A stretch of DNA of 64,000 nt from Rickettsiales bacterium (GCA_025464625.1 JAOAUZ010000001.1:526848-590847), one strand, 5' to 3'. Shown: positions 1-9,702, numbered from the stretch's first letter. The notes: generated by a model from the sequence alone, not told the origin. Translations and numbers: made by a program.

Positions 1-816
1 ACTGCGAGCGGAGAGATTTTTGATCAAAATGACATAACCGCGGCACATCCGACGCTACCAATGCCATCTCTGGTACGCGTCACAAATCTAGGCAATGAAA
101 AAAGTATTGTTGTCCGTGTTAATGATAGGGGACCGTATCACAGCAACCGTATAATTGATTTATCAAAAAAATCTGCGGAAATGATTGATATGAAAAGTAC
201 AAGACCAGTTCGGGTACAATTTCTAAAGGAAGAAACTGATGAATATATAGCCTCTATCGAAGGCAAATCGCCAAGGATCGATATGGTGGCTTACAATGAG
301 TCATATAATAAAAAACTGGTTGAGCGCAATGCTATGACGGCACAGCTTATAGAAAGCTCTGCTCCAGTGCAGTCTGTGGCTAGAGCGGATATTGAAAAAC
401 CATCAAGTAACTTTTTTATTGGAGATGCTTCTGCAAATGAGAATACTACCATCCCTGTAAATCTTTCTACACCAGCACAAGCTCCGCAAAAACCATCAGT
501 AGAAAAAATATTAAAAGAACATAAAGTAGAAAATAAACCTGTGATAACTACACCAAAGCCAACAGCAACTGGTGAAAAATACATTATTCTTGCTGGTTCT
601 TTTTCTGCCAAAGAGAATGCACAAAAATTAGTGCGCTCATTGACCTCTATTGATAATCATAACAAGCTCACAGTTATAGATAATGTTACAGTTGGTGGCA
701 AGGAATGGTGGCGCGTGCATATTGGACCATTTACCGATCGTGATAAGGCGGAAAGAGCATTGAAGATAGTGCATGACACTGGGACGCGCGATGCTCGTAT
801 CAGTCGCCAGAAATAA
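1..816 (+). CDS. rlpA: RlpA-like septal/rare lipoprotein A, 5' end outside window
   Basis: The frame is open from base 1, so the N-terminus lies outside the window. The first residues (TASGEIFD, then TAAHPTLP) are typical of the RlpA double-psi beta-barrel, followed by VRVNDRGPY and RIIDLS. About 80 linker residues rich in Pro, Lys and Thr lead to a C-terminal SPOR domain (GEKYIILAGSFS onward, ending near DARISRQK). RlpA proteins bind denuded septal glycans through SPOR and in some species act as lytic transglycosylases that help daughter cells separate. The ATG at 61 is internal to the barrel and is not the real start. It lies 12 bases before tmk and is probably cotranscribed with it. Signal peptide and lipobox cannot be checked here. 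Confidence 0.88.
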   Translation, partial: TASGEIFDQNDITAAHPTLPMPSLVRVTNLGNEKSIVVRVNDRGPYHSNRIIDLSKKSAEMIDMKSTRPVRVQFLKEETDEYIASIEGKSPRIDMVAYNESYNKKLVERNAMTAQLIESSAPVQSVARADIEKPSSNFFIGDASANENTTIPVNLSTPAQAPQKPSVEKILKEHKVENKPVITTPKPTATGEKYIILAGSFSAKENAQKLVRSLTSIDNHNKLTVIDNVTVGGKEWWRVHIGPFTDRDKAERALKIVHDTGTRDARISRQK

Positions 817-828
817 TAAAGTTAGAGT

Positions 829-1461
829 ATGAGTGGTCAGTTTATCAGCTTTGAAGGAGGTGAGGGGAGTGGCAAATCTACTCAACTTAAGATGCTCACA
901 TTGGCTTTTGAAAAATCTGGCTTGCCATTCATCTCAACCCGCGAACCAGGTGGTTCAAAAGGCGCAGAAAAAATCCGATCCCTGCTTGTTTCTGGCGAGG
1001 TTGATTCTTGGGATTCTTTAACAGAAACACTGTTGTTCAACGCTGCCCGCTGTGACCATATAAGTCGTGTTGTTAAACCAGCTATTTCTGAGGGGAAAAC
1101 CATTATCTGCGACAGGTTTTTAGATTCTACAATTGTATATCAGGGAATAGGGAAGGGGCTTGGAACGGATTATATAAAAAACCTGCACCACATGATTTTT
1201 GGCAACTTTATGCCCAACCTTACTATTATTTTGGATATAAACCCAGAGGATGGTTTGAAGCGTGCAGGAGGACGCAATCACGATGAAAACCGCTTTGAAA
1301 AACTGGATATAGAGTTTCATAAACTTATACGCGCTGGATTTTTGAACATTGCCAAACAAGAGCCTGAACGTTGTGTTGTATTAGATGCTACACAGGAAGT
1401 TGAAACCATCCATAGACAGATAATTAAAACAATTCATACTCACTGTGGGATCATGTTGTGA
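829..1461 (+). CDS. tmk: thymidylate kinase
   Basis: Tmk phosphorylates dTMP to dTDP in the cytoplasm. The 210-residue protein has the usual length. The P-loop FEGGEGSGKST sits at residues 8-18, the TREPGG motif follows near 37, and DRFLDSTIVYQG near 98 matches the dTMP-binding DR(Y/F)xxS segment. The start ATG follows a short gap after rlpA. The stop codon overlaps the GTG start of holB by four bases, so translation is probably coupled. The tmk-holB pair is a standard bacterial arrangement. Nothing unusual is seen. Confidence 0.95.
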   Translation: MSGQFISFEGGEGSGKSTQLKMLTLAFEKSGLPFISTREPGGSKGAEKIRSLLVSGEVDSWDSLTETLLFNAARCDHISRVVKPAISEGKTIICDRFLDSTIVYQGIGKGLGTDYIKNLHHMIFGNFMPNLTIILDINPEDGLKRAGGRNHDENRFEKLDIEFHKLIRAGFLNIAKQEPERCVVLDATQEVETIHRQIIKTIHTHCGIML

Positions 1462-2522
1462 CAGAACCATTAACACCACGCACCAACACCAAACTTTTCG
1501 GGCATGAAGAAACCGAAGCTATGCTAATACGAGATCTTGCTTCTGGTAAATTAGCGCACGGACTTATTTTTTCTGGCGCACGAGGCATAGGCAAAGCAAC
1601 TTTGGCTTATCGTTTTGCCAGAGCATTGCTTTCTAGCAGAGACAATATGGAAATGTCAGTTGATGACCCAGTTTTTCACCGAGTTGCTGCTAATTCACAT
1701 ACTGATTTACTAGTTATTGAGCCTCTTTATGATGCTAAAAAAGATGAATATGCTAATGAAATAACCATCGAGCAATCGCGCACCATCGCCCAGATGCTTT
1801 CGCTCACACCTGCTGAAGGGCAGTGGAGGGTGGTGATAATTGACAGTATTGACGCGCTTAATACGAAATCTGCCAACGCTATTTTGAAAATCCTTGAAGA
1901 ACCACCACCACAAACAATCTTGATGTTGATTGCCCATAATGTTGGCGGGTTGCTTCCAACAATCCGTTCGCGTTGCCGTGTCATAACCATGAAACCTCTT
2001 AGCAAAGATGATTTCTCCAGTGCTGTTCGCCATGTTGCGCCAGAAATTTATGGTGATGAACTTGCAGCACTTGGAGTTATATCGGACAACAGTGTGGGAA
2101 TTGCTCTTGAACTGCGCGCGCAAGGCGCACTTATACTTTATAATGAAGTAATAGAATTAATGGCATCCGCTAAAAATATAGATAACCAGAGATTGTTGCG
2201 TTTCTGCGAACAAATCGGAAGTGGTAAAAAAGCGCACGGTAATTGGCAGTTAGTCAGTCATATAACTTTGTGCGTTTTAGAGCGTATAACCAAGAAATCT
2301 TCTGGGGTTGCTATAAAACCGATAAATGAGGAGGAGGGGATCGCGCTAAGTGAATTGGCTGGTCTTCATAATTCCTCTGTCTGGGCTGCAAAATGGCAAG
2401 AAGCTGCCAATCAATTTTTATTGGCACAACGCCTACATCTCGATTACAAACAGGTGGCACTCACGTTTTTTCATTCACTAGCCAGTGCGGAAGAATTTAA
2501 TTTAGGGAACACAGCAGCTTGA
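1458..2522 (+). CDS. holB: DNA polymerase III delta' subunit
   Basis: This is the clamp-loader delta' subunit, which helps load the beta sliding clamp at replication forks. The N-terminal AAA+ domain contains FSGARGIGKATL (about residue 38), a P-loop-like loop that in this family is often not catalytic. It is followed by IIDSIDALN and the sensor stretch AILKILEEPPP (about 135-145), then TIRSRC. The length of 354 residues fits. The start is a GTG overlapping the tmk stop, and the stop overlaps the TTG start of metG. The gene therefore sits in the middle of a tightly packed operon. I do not see the usual zinc-binding cysteine cluster. Confidence 0.9.
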   Translation: MTEPLTPRTNTKLFGHEETEAMLIRDLASGKLAHGLIFSGARGIGKATLAYRFARALLSSRDNMEMSVDDPVFHRVAANSHTDLLVIEPLYDAKKDEYANEITIEQSRTIAQMLSLTPAEGQWRVVIIDSIDALNTKSANAILKILEEPPPQTILMLIAHNVGGLLPTIRSRCRVITMKPLSKDDFSSAVRHVAPEIYGDELAALGVISDNSVGIALELRAQGALILYNEVIELMASAKNIDNQRLLRFCEQIGSGKKAHGNWQLVSHITLCVLERITKKSSGVAIKPINEEEGIALSELAGLHNSSVWAAKWQEAANQFLLAQRLHLDYKQVALTFFHSLASAEEFNLGNTAA

Positions 2523-4081
2523 AAAATTTTTATATAACCACACCAATTTATTACGTTAACGACCGCCCACATATTGGTCATGCCTATACTTCTGTCGCTT
2601 GTGATGTTCTAGCACGCTTCAACCGCTTGTCGGGGAAAAATGTTAAATTTCTAACAGGAACAGATGAACATGGTCAGAAAGTTGAAAAATCAGCTCAGGC
2701 AACAGGAATAGCACCACAAGAATTTGTGGATGGCGTATCACAGCATTTCCGCGAACTGACAAAAATTATGAATATAAGCAATGATGATTTCATCCGCACA
2801 ACTGAGCCACGTCACAAGAAAGCAGTGCAAGGTTTATGGAAAAAGATGCAGGATAATGGGCATATTTATCTTGGCGCATATTCAGGCTGGTATTCTGTGC
2901 GTGATGAAGCATATTACCAAGAGTCAGAGCTGGTAGGTGGTAAAGCCCCAACTGGTGCAGATGTTGAGTGGGTGGAAGAGCCGAGCTATTTCTTTAATTT
3001 ATCAAAATGGCAGGATAAGCTGTTGGAATTATATGATTCCAATCCTGATTTTATTGCTCCTGAATCACGCCGTAATGAGATTATCAGTTTTGTAAAGGGT
3101 GGACTAAAAGATCTCTCCATATCACGCACAACTTTTTCGTGGGGTATTCCTGTACCGATTTCACAAGCTGGTGATGAAAAACACATAATGTATGTATGGC
3201 TTGATGCTCTGACAAATTATCTTTCCGCGCTTGGCTATCCTGACGAAAACTCCGCTGATTATAAAGATTTCTGGCAGAATTCCTATTCCATGCACATGGT
3301 AGGAAAGGATATAATACGTTTTCATACTGTTTACTGGCCAGCGTTTCTCATGGCTGCGGATTTGCCACTACCAAAACGAGTATTCGCGCATGGATGGTGG
3401 ACAGTAGAAGGTGAAAAAATGAGCAAATCGCTAGGTAATGCCATTGCTCCATCTGCGCTCGTTGAAGAATTCGGGCTAGAACAGACGCGCTGGTTTTTAA
3501 TGCGAGAAGTTCCGTTTGGCAATGATGGTAATTTTTCCCGCGAACGTATGATTGTGGTTATTAACAGTGAACTTGCCAATAATATTGGTAATTTGGTTCA
3601 GCGCACGCTCAGTATGGTTGCTAAAAACTGTGATGGAAAAGTGCCGAGCGCGGAAGGAATGGAAAAAGACGAGCTGGATATGTCATTTTTATATAACATA
3701 TATGTCACGGAAACTAATACTCCAAAAGATATTGAGACTCGTTATATGAATTGCAAATTTAATGATATAATGGCGGATATTGTTGCCATAGCAAGCGAAG
3801 CTAATAATTATATTGATAATAAAGCCCCATGGAAACAAAAGAAAATTGATGAAAAATTAATGAACGCCACACTTTATCATTTATTAGAGGGTATTCGTTG
3901 CATTGCTATTATGATTCAGCCCTTTATTCCAATTTCTTCAAGTAAAATTCTGAATTTGTTATCTATACCGCAAAATCAACGCTCTTTTGAACATTTATCA
4001 CCCACCCATGCCCTGCAATCAGGAACTTCTCTTCTCCCCCCTGAACCAGTATTTCCGCGCTTTGTGGAGAAGGGGGCATAG
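2519..4081 (+). CDS. metG: methionyl-tRNA synthetase
   Basis: MetG charges initiator and elongator tRNA-Met. The class I signatures are clear: PHIGHAYT (HIGH motif) near residue 18 and GEKMSKSLGN (KMSKS) near 300, plus FLTGTDEHGQKVE. At 520 residues it is the short form without a C-terminal tRNA-binding EMAP-like domain. The connective domain lacks the four-cysteine zinc knuckle, as in the zinc-less type common in Alphaproteobacteria. The start is a TTG within the TTGA overlap with holB; the usual N-terminus M(K)xFYITTPIYYVN supports it. The stop is followed immediately by tatD. Confidence 0.95.
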   Translation: MKNFYITTPIYYVNDRPHIGHAYTSVACDVLARFNRLSGKNVKFLTGTDEHGQKVEKSAQATGIAPQEFVDGVSQHFRELTKIMNISNDDFIRTTEPRHKKAVQGLWKKMQDNGHIYLGAYSGWYSVRDEAYYQESELVGGKAPTGADVEWVEEPSYFFNLSKWQDKLLELYDSNPDFIAPESRRNEIISFVKGGLKDLSISRTTFSWGIPVPISQAGDEKHIMYVWLDALTNYLSALGYPDENSADYKDFWQNSYSMHMVGKDIIRFHTVYWPAFLMAADLPLPKRVFAHGWWTVEGEKMSKSLGNAIAPSALVEEFGLEQTRWFLMREVPFGNDGNFSRERMIVVINSELANNIGNLVQRTLSMVAKNCDGKVPSAEGMEKDELDMSFLYNIYVTETNTPKDIETRYMNCKFNDIMADIVAIASEANNYIDNKAPWKQKKIDEKLMNATLYHLLEGIRCIAIMIQPFIPISSSKILNLLSIPQNQRSFEHLSPTHALQSGTSLLPPEPVFPRFVEKGA

Positions 4082-4861
4082 TTGTTAGTCGATAGCCATT
4101 GCCACCTCAATTTTCCCGATTTTAAGGATGATTTAGAAAGCATTATATCTCGTGCGAAAGAGGCAGGAGTAGGGGTGATGCAGACAATCTGCACAGAAAT
4201 GGCTGAATTTGAAGAAGTATACGCTATTGCTGAAAATAATGCTGGTGTCTTTTGTTCAGTTGGAGTGCATCCAAATGATTCTGGGAAACAAGAAATTGCT
4301 TCGTCACAAGAGCTTATAGAAAAAACTTCACGCAAAAAAGTTATAGGAATAGGTGAAACAGGGCTGGATTATCACTATGAATATACTGACAGGGAGCTAC
4401 AAAAACAAAGCTTTATAGAACATATAAAAGCTGCACGAGCGACAGCGTTGCCACTTATAGTTCACACTAGAGATGCTGATGAAGATACAATAAATATCCT
4501 CACAGATGAAATATCAAAAGGTTATTTCAAATTCTTGATTCATTGTTTTACATCGACCAAGCAACTGGCTGATACTACTATCAAACTTGGTGGCTATATT
4601 TCTGTTTCAGGAATTATAACTTTTAAGAACGCTCAAGCAATACGCGATGCTTTAATTGATGTTCCTATTGATAGAATACTTATAGAGACTGATTCGCCAT
4701 TCCTTGCGCCAACTCCGCACCGTGGAAAACGCAACGAACCGTCTTATGTTGTGCAGGTTAATAAAGCTCTGGCGCAACTAAAAAATATCAGCGAAGAAGA
4801 ATGTGCTAAAATAACTACTGGAAACTTCTTCCGTTTGTTTAATAAGGCTTACCAACCATGA
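4082..4861 (+). CDS. tatD: TatD family metal-dependent hydrolase
   Basis: TatD proteins are metal-dependent TIM-barrel nucleases (3'-5' exonuclease on DNA/RNA in characterised members). The 259-residue protein carries the metal-binding DSHCHLNF at the N-terminus, GETGLDYHY near 92, HTRDADEDT near 127, HCFTST near 153 and ETDSPFLAPTPHRG near 203. All expected metal ligands are visible. The start is TTG, directly after the metG stop. The stop overlaps the next ATG (ATGA). The metG-tatD-MBL order is conserved in Alphaproteobacteria. Confidence 0.92.
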   Translation: MLVDSHCHLNFPDFKDDLESIISRAKEAGVGVMQTICTEMAEFEEVYAIAENNAGVFCSVGVHPNDSGKQEIASSQELIEKTSRKKVIGIGETGLDYHYEYTDRELQKQSFIEHIKAARATALPLIVHTRDADEDTINILTDEISKGYFKFLIHCFTSTKQLADTTIKLGGYISVSGIITFKNAQAIRDALIDVPIDRILIETDSPFLAPTPHRGKRNEPSYVVQVNKALAQLKNISEEECAKITTGNFFRLFNKAYQP

Positions 4862-5634
4862 AAATAACTATATTAGGTTGCGGTCATTCGCTTGGAGTGC
4901 CTGTTATTGGCTGTGATTGCATTGTCTGCACCTCAAAAAATCCTAAAAACAAGCGATTGCGGGTTTCTGTTCTTGTAGAAATCAACGGAACGAACATAGT
5001 TATAGATACATCGCCTGATTTTCGCCAGCAGATATTACAGACAAATATCAAGAAAATTGATGCTGTTCTGTACACGCATGATCATGCTGACCATATCCAT
5101 GGAATTGATGATTTAAGGCAATTCAATGCCTTACAGAAGGATGCTATACCAGTTTACAGTAACGCGGAAATATTAGAATCTATACAGAAGCGTTTTGCTT
5201 ACACTTTCCTACCAAAACCTACAGCAAATGTGCTGTTTCGACCTAGTTTAGCTCCTAATATTCTTCCAGATGTTCCCAATCATGAATTTATGATTGGCAA
5301 CACAAAAATCACAGCGTTTGAGCAACAGCATGGGAAATCTTCGACTATTGGCTATAGAATTGGTGATTTTGCTTATTCTACTGATGTAAATGGCTTGCCT
5401 GAATCAGCATTTGAGACTCTTTCTGGCGTAAAATGCTGGGTGGTTGATTGCTTGCGCTATACACCATCACACAGCCATTCACATTTAGAGCAAACATTGG
5501 GATGGATTGAGCGCGTAAAACCAGAACAGGCTATATTCACACATATGGCGCATGAATTTGATTATGATAAGCTATCATCAGAACTTCCTGCTGGCGTTTT
5601 TGCTGGCTATGATGGTATGGTGCTGGAAATTTAG
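4858..5634 (+). CDS. MBL-fold metallo-hydrolase (PhnP/COG1235-like)
   Basis: This is a 258-residue metallo-beta-lactamase-fold phosphodiesterase-like enzyme. The hallmark YTHDHADHIHGIDDLR lies near residues 72-87. Other metal-site segments are FEQQHG near 161, YSTDVN near 178 and THMAHEF near 222. The N-terminus has GCDCIVCTSKNPKNKR, the Cys-rich loop found in PhnP-type proteins. PhnP hydrolyses cyclic phosphoribosyl phosphates, but no phosphonate genes are nearby, so the substrate here is unknown. The start overlaps the tatD stop, making it the last gene of the tmk-to-MBL operon. Confidence 0.85.
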   Translation: MKITILGCGHSLGVPVIGCDCIVCTSKNPKNKRLRVSVLVEINGTNIVIDTSPDFRQQILQTNIKKIDAVLYTHDHADHIHGIDDLRQFNALQKDAIPVYSNAEILESIQKRFAYTFLPKPTANVLFRPSLAPNILPDVPNHEFMIGNTKITAFEQQHGKSSTIGYRIGDFAYSTDVNGLPESAFETLSGVKCWVVDCLRYTPSHSHSHLEQTLGWIERVKPEQAIFTHMAHEFDYDKLSSELPAGVFAGYDGMVLEI

Positions 5635-5688
5635 AAAACTATACAACTATTTTTTCCATAATATATATTATACGACAAATGGATTTCT

Positions 5689-7725
5689 ATGAGTGATACT
5701 AAAAAACACAATGAAGATAGCATGAAACCTCTAGTTTCTAGGGGGGTATCAGCAATTAAAGGCGAATGCACTGTGGCTGGCGATAAATCAATTTCGCACC
5801 GCGCATTGATGTTTGGTTCGCAAGTTCTTGGTACAACCAAAATTCACGGATTACTCGAAGGCGAAGATGTTTTACGCACCGCCACCGCCCTAAAATCTCT
5901 TAGCGTTGCTATAAATCGTGATTCGCAAGGCATTTGGAGTGTAATTGGCGTTGGCGTTGGCGGACTTGCAGAAAGTACAGATGTGCTGGATATGGGCAAT
6001 TCTGGCACTAGCACCCGCTTGCTGATGGGGCTGGTCACTCCTTACGATTTTACCACGTTTTTTACTGGTGATGATAGTCTCCGCAGTCGCCCTATGAAAC
6101 GTGTTATTACCCCCCTAAGCCAGATTGGTGCTACATTTAACGCTCGCGACGGCGATCGCCTTCCCCTTGCCCTTAAAGGCACAAAAAATCCTTTACCAAT
6201 AACCTATAAGCTTCCTGTTGCGTCGGCTCAGGTTAAGTCTGCGATATTGCTTGCTGGACTTAATACCGCTGGAATCACCACTGTTATTGAAAAAGAGCCT
6301 ACCCGCGACCATACCGAAAACATGCTCGAATATTTTGGCTTTAATATTAAAAAACAAAAACTTGAAGATGGCTCTTTATCCATTTCTGTGACGGGGCAAC
6401 CAGCACAAAAACTCGGTGAATATGAGATTTATGTACCAGCAGACCCCTCATCTGCCGCATTTCTAGCCGTTGCAGCCATTATTTGCCCAGATTCCGAGCT
6501 TACCATCCGCAATGTCTGTGTAAACCCTCTGCGTATTGGATTATTCACTACATTAAAAGAAATGGGAGCAAATATTGAGTTTTTAAATGAGTGCAAAATA
6601 GCTGGCGAACCAGTGACTGACATTCATGTAAAACATAGCAAATTAAAAGCTGTTACCGTCCCTACTTCCCGCGCTCCCTCGATGATTGATGAATACCCTA
6701 TTTTAGCCGTGGCAGCAGCCTTTGCCAAAGGCGAAAGTGTCATGCACGGGCTTTCAGAACTGCGAGTAAAAGAAAGCGACCGCCTAAGTGCGATAATTGC
6801 AGCACTCACTGCTTGTGGAGTTTCTGCATGTGCAGAAAATGATAGCCTCTATATAAAAGGTTTGGGAACATCTCCTAAAGGCGGAGCAACAGTTATAACC
6901 AATTTTGATCACCGCATTGCTATGGCATTTTTGGTTATGGGTATGGCGAGCAAAGAGCCTATAACGGTTGATGATGCCACCGCAATTGCAACTAGTTTCC
7001 CGAATTTTTCTGAACTCTGCAACAGCCTTGGTGCGAATATTAGCTCCCCTCGCCTTGCCGCCTCTTCCAATAAATCCGCCGTAGTTGTTGCGATTGATGG
7101 TCCTGCCGCCTCAGGAAAAGGAACGCTTGCCAGAAGATTGGCTGAGCATTTCAACATGTACTATCTTGATACAGGCAGCCTTTACCGAGCAGTTGGAATG
7201 AAAATTATATATTCTGGGAAAGACCCAAATAACCATGAAGATGCTTTGGAGGCTGCTAGAAATATAGACGCTGAGGATTTAGCAAATCCGAGATTACGGC
7301 AAGAACGTATTGGGCAGGCAGCCTCTATAGTTTCTGCATTTCCTGAAGTGCGCAAGGAATTGTTGGAATTTCAGCGTAGATTTGCTAAAAATTCTGTGAT
7401 TGCTGGACGTGGAGCAGTCTTGGATGGAAGAGATATTGGCACAGTAGTTTGCCCCGATGCCGACCTAAAATTCTTTATCACTGCCACTCTGTTCACTCGC
7501 GCTAAACGTCGCCATAAAGAGTTGGAAGGAGAAGGAATTCAGGTTATTTTTGATTCAGTCTTAGCAGACTTACGCGAGCGTGATGAGCGTGACGAAAAAC
7601 GTGCTATTGCACCTATGCGTCCAGCTGATGATGCTTATATAATTGATAGCTCAAAGCTAGATGCCAGTGAAGTCTTTGAAACATCACGAAGAATTATATT
7701 ACAAAAAGCAAAAAATATTACTTAG
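5689..7725 (+). CDS. aroA-cmk: bifunctional EPSP synthase / cytidylate kinase fusion
   Basis: One uninterrupted frame of 678 residues encodes two enzymes. Residues about 20-445 are class I AroA (shikimate pathway): GDKSISHRAL at 31-40, SGTSTRLLMG, the RPMKR segment, ASAQVKSAILLAGL, DEYPILAVAAA, LRVKESDRL and NFDHRIAMAF. After a short linker, residues about 464-678 are a full-length cytidylate kinase: P-loop IDGPAASGKGT near 470, LDTGSLYRAVGM, LDGRDIGTVVCPDA and ERDERD. In most relatives aroA and cmk are adjacent separate genes just before rpsA, so the fusion keeps ancestral order. No stop or frameshift is seen between the halves. An ATG at residue 12 is an alternative start. Confidence 0.93.
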   Translation: MSDTKKHNEDSMKPLVSRGVSAIKGECTVAGDKSISHRALMFGSQVLGTTKIHGLLEGEDVLRTATALKSLSVAINRDSQGIWSVIGVGVGGLAESTDVLDMGNSGTSTRLLMGLVTPYDFTTFFTGDDSLRSRPMKRVITPLSQIGATFNARDGDRLPLALKGTKNPLPITYKLPVASAQVKSAILLAGLNTAGITTVIEKEPTRDHTENMLEYFGFNIKKQKLEDGSLSISVTGQPAQKLGEYEIYVPADPSSAAFLAVAAIICPDSELTIRNVCVNPLRIGLFTTLKEMGANIEFLNECKIAGEPVTDIHVKHSKLKAVTVPTSRAPSMIDEYPILAVAAAFAKGESVMHGLSELRVKESDRLSAIIAALTACGVSACAENDSLYIKGLGTSPKGGATVITNFDHRIAMAFLVMGMASKEPITVDDATAIATSFPNFSELCNSLGANISSPRLAASSNKSAVVVAIDGPAASGKGTLARRLAEHFNMYYLDTGSLYRAVGMKIIYSGKDPNNHEDALEAARNIDAEDLANPRLRQERIGQAASIVSAFPEVRKELLEFQRRFAKNSVIAGRGAVLDGRDIGTVVCPDADLKFFITATLFTRAKRRHKELEGEGIQVIFDSVLADLRERDERDEKRAIAPMRPADDAYIIDSSKLDASEVFETSRRIILQKAKNIT

Positions 7726-7844
7726 TTAGCCAGCTAACAAATGCCTATAAATGGTGAATTATTGCAATAATCATAGAGAAGCTAGAAACATCTTGCATTT
7801 CCTTATTTTAAGATTAAAAATTGTCGCCTCTTTAAACGATGTAA

Positions 7845-7946
7845 GGGATGTTCAGCGACATTCCCTCTAGAGTTATTGTTTTTGGATTAACCCAGAAATG
7901 TGCGCTGACATTTCGCAGCAATAAATTATCATGAAAAACGTGATAA
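7845..7946 (+). promoter_or_regulatory. rpsA leader with three predicted hairpins
   Basis: The 236-base gap before rpsA (7726-7961) holds no gene. It contains three consecutive inverted repeats. Hairpin 1 at 7845-7865 has GGGATGT against ACATTCCC. Hairpin 2 at 7896-7913 has AAATGT/ACATTT. Hairpin 3 at 7926-7946 has TTATCATG/CGTGATAA. The loop of hairpin 1 (TCAGCG) is complementary to the CGCTG(A) in hairpin 2. The E. coli rpsA leader also folds into three hairpins and is the target of S1 autoregulation. A similar role here is inference from position and shape. Confidence 0.5.
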
Positions 7947-7961
7947 TGTTAGGAATCTATT

Positions 7962-9695
7962 ATGTCACAATCAGCAAACGCTTACGCCAACCTTGAAATC
8001 GAAGATTTTAGCGCATTATTCGAAGAATCACAAACCACTGGCGGTAAAAGCGAAGGTTCAGTAGTAAAAGGCATTATCGTAGCCATCGAAAAAGACGTGG
8101 TTATTATCGATGTTGGTATGAAATCAGAAGGTCGCGTTCCACTGCGCGAATTCATGATTGGCAACACTCCCGCGGAATTACGCGCTGGCGATGAAGTTGA
8201 AGTGTATTTAGAAAAAATTGAAAATAAAAATGGCGAAGCGATCTTGTCACGCGAAAAGGCGCTCCGCGAAGAAGCGTGGGTAAAGCTAGAAAAAGCTTGT
8301 GCCAATTCTGAACGTGTTGATGGCGTTATTTTTGGTCGCGTTAAAGGTGGCTTTACTGTTGACATTCAGGGCGCAGTTGCGTTCCTTCCTGGCAGCCAAG
8401 TTGACATACGTCCAATCCGCGACGTTACCCCGTTGATGCATATCACACAGCCTTTCTTGATTTTAAAAATGGATCGTAAACGTGGTAACATTGTTGTGTC
8501 GCGCCGCGCTATTCTTGAAGAATCTCGCGTTGAAGCTCGCAATGATCTACTCGGCAAAATAGTTGAGGGTCAGATTCTTGATGGTATCGTTAAAAACATC
8601 ACTGATTACGGTGCGTTCATTGATATGGGCGGAATTGATGGTCTTCTGCACGTTACAGATATTTCATGGCGTCGTATCAGTCATCCAACTGAAATACTTT
8701 CTGTAGGGCAGTCTATAAAAGTTATGGTCACAAAGTTTGATCAAGCAACGAAACGTGTTTCTCTTGGTATGAAGCAGCTTGAATCTAACCCGTGGCAAGA
8801 TGCTGCCAGCAAATATGCTGTTGGCACCAAATTAAGCGGCAAAATCACAAACATCACCGATTATGGTGCATTCGTAGAGCTAGAGCCTGGTATTGAAGGG
8901 CTTGTGCATGTGTCTGAAATTTCGTGGGTTAAAAAGAGCGCGCATCCTTCTAAGCTGGTTTCGGTTAGCCAAGAAGTCAATGTTGTCGTACTTGATATAG
9001 ACGTTTCTAAGCACCGCATCAGTTTGGGTATGAAGCAATGCGAAGAAAACCCATGGGCTGCTTATGCTGACAAGGTTAAGGTCGGTGACGTGATTGAAGG
9101 TGAAATCCGTAACATTACTGATTTTGGTCTATTTGTTGGTCTTGAAGGCGATATTGATGGTCTAATTCATCATTCTGACCTGAGTTGGACTGAATCTGGT
9201 GATACAGCTATTAAAAACTACAAAAAAGGTGAAATGATTAAAGCTAAAATTCTTGCTATCGATATAGAAAAAGAGCGCATTAGCCTAGGTGTAAAACAAC
9301 TTTCTGATGCACCTGCGAATCAAGTGCAGACGGAAGATTTTACAGATGTTCAGAAAGGCTCAACTGTTACCTGCAAAGTTACGGAAGTTCATGATGATGG
9401 AATAACAGTACAAGTCGGAGATGGTGTTACTGGTTTCATTAAAAAAGCAGATCTTGCTCGTGAACGTCAGGATCAACGTACAGACCGCTTTGCGGTTGGT
9501 GACCGTGTTGATGTGAAGGTTACCTCAGTAGATAAAGCAACCCGCAAGGTTGGCTTATCTATCAAAGCACTGGAAATGGATGATCATAAAAAAGCTATCA
9601 GCGAATATGGTTCTGAAAATAGTGGCGCATCACTTGGCGATATATTGGGAGCAGCTCTGAGTGCCGCCAATGAGGGTAAAAAAAGCAAAAAATAA
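7962..9695 (+). CDS. rpsA: 30S ribosomal protein S1
   Basis: S1 binds mRNA leaders on the 30S subunit. The 577-residue protein contains six S1 OB-fold repeats. Clear ones carry ITDYGAFIDMGGIDGLLH (about 216-233), ITDYGAFVELEPGIEGLVH and ITDFGLFVGLEGDIDGLIH. The linkers RVSLGMKQLESNPW and RISLGMKQCEENPW are diagnostic. The start ATG has an AGGA Shine-Dalgarno sequence at 7951-7954. It follows aroA-cmk, as in many Proteobacteria. The C-terminus ends in a Lys-rich tail. Confidence 0.97.
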   Translation: MSQSANAYANLEIEDFSALFEESQTTGGKSEGSVVKGIIVAIEKDVVIIDVGMKSEGRVPLREFMIGNTPAELRAGDEVEVYLEKIENKNGEAILSREKALREEAWVKLEKACANSERVDGVIFGRVKGGFTVDIQGAVAFLPGSQVDIRPIRDVTPLMHITQPFLILKMDRKRGNIVVSRRAILEESRVEARNDLLGKIVEGQILDGIVKNITDYGAFIDMGGIDGLLHVTDISWRRISHPTEILSVGQSIKVMVTKFDQATKRVSLGMKQLESNPWQDAASKYAVGTKLSGKITNITDYGAFVELEPGIEGLVHVSEISWVKKSAHPSKLVSVSQEVNVVVLDIDVSKHRISLGMKQCEENPWAAYADKVKVGDVIEGEIRNITDFGLFVGLEGDIDGLIHHSDLSWTESGDTAIKNYKKGEMIKAKILAIDIEKERISLGVKQLSDAPANQVQTEDFTDVQKGSTVTCKVTEVHDDGITVQVGDGVTGFIKKADLARERQDQRTDRFAVGDRVDVKVTSVDKATRKVGLSIKALEMDDHKKAISEYGSENSGASLGDILGAALSAANEGKKSKK

Positions 9696-9702
9696 GTGGC
9701 TA

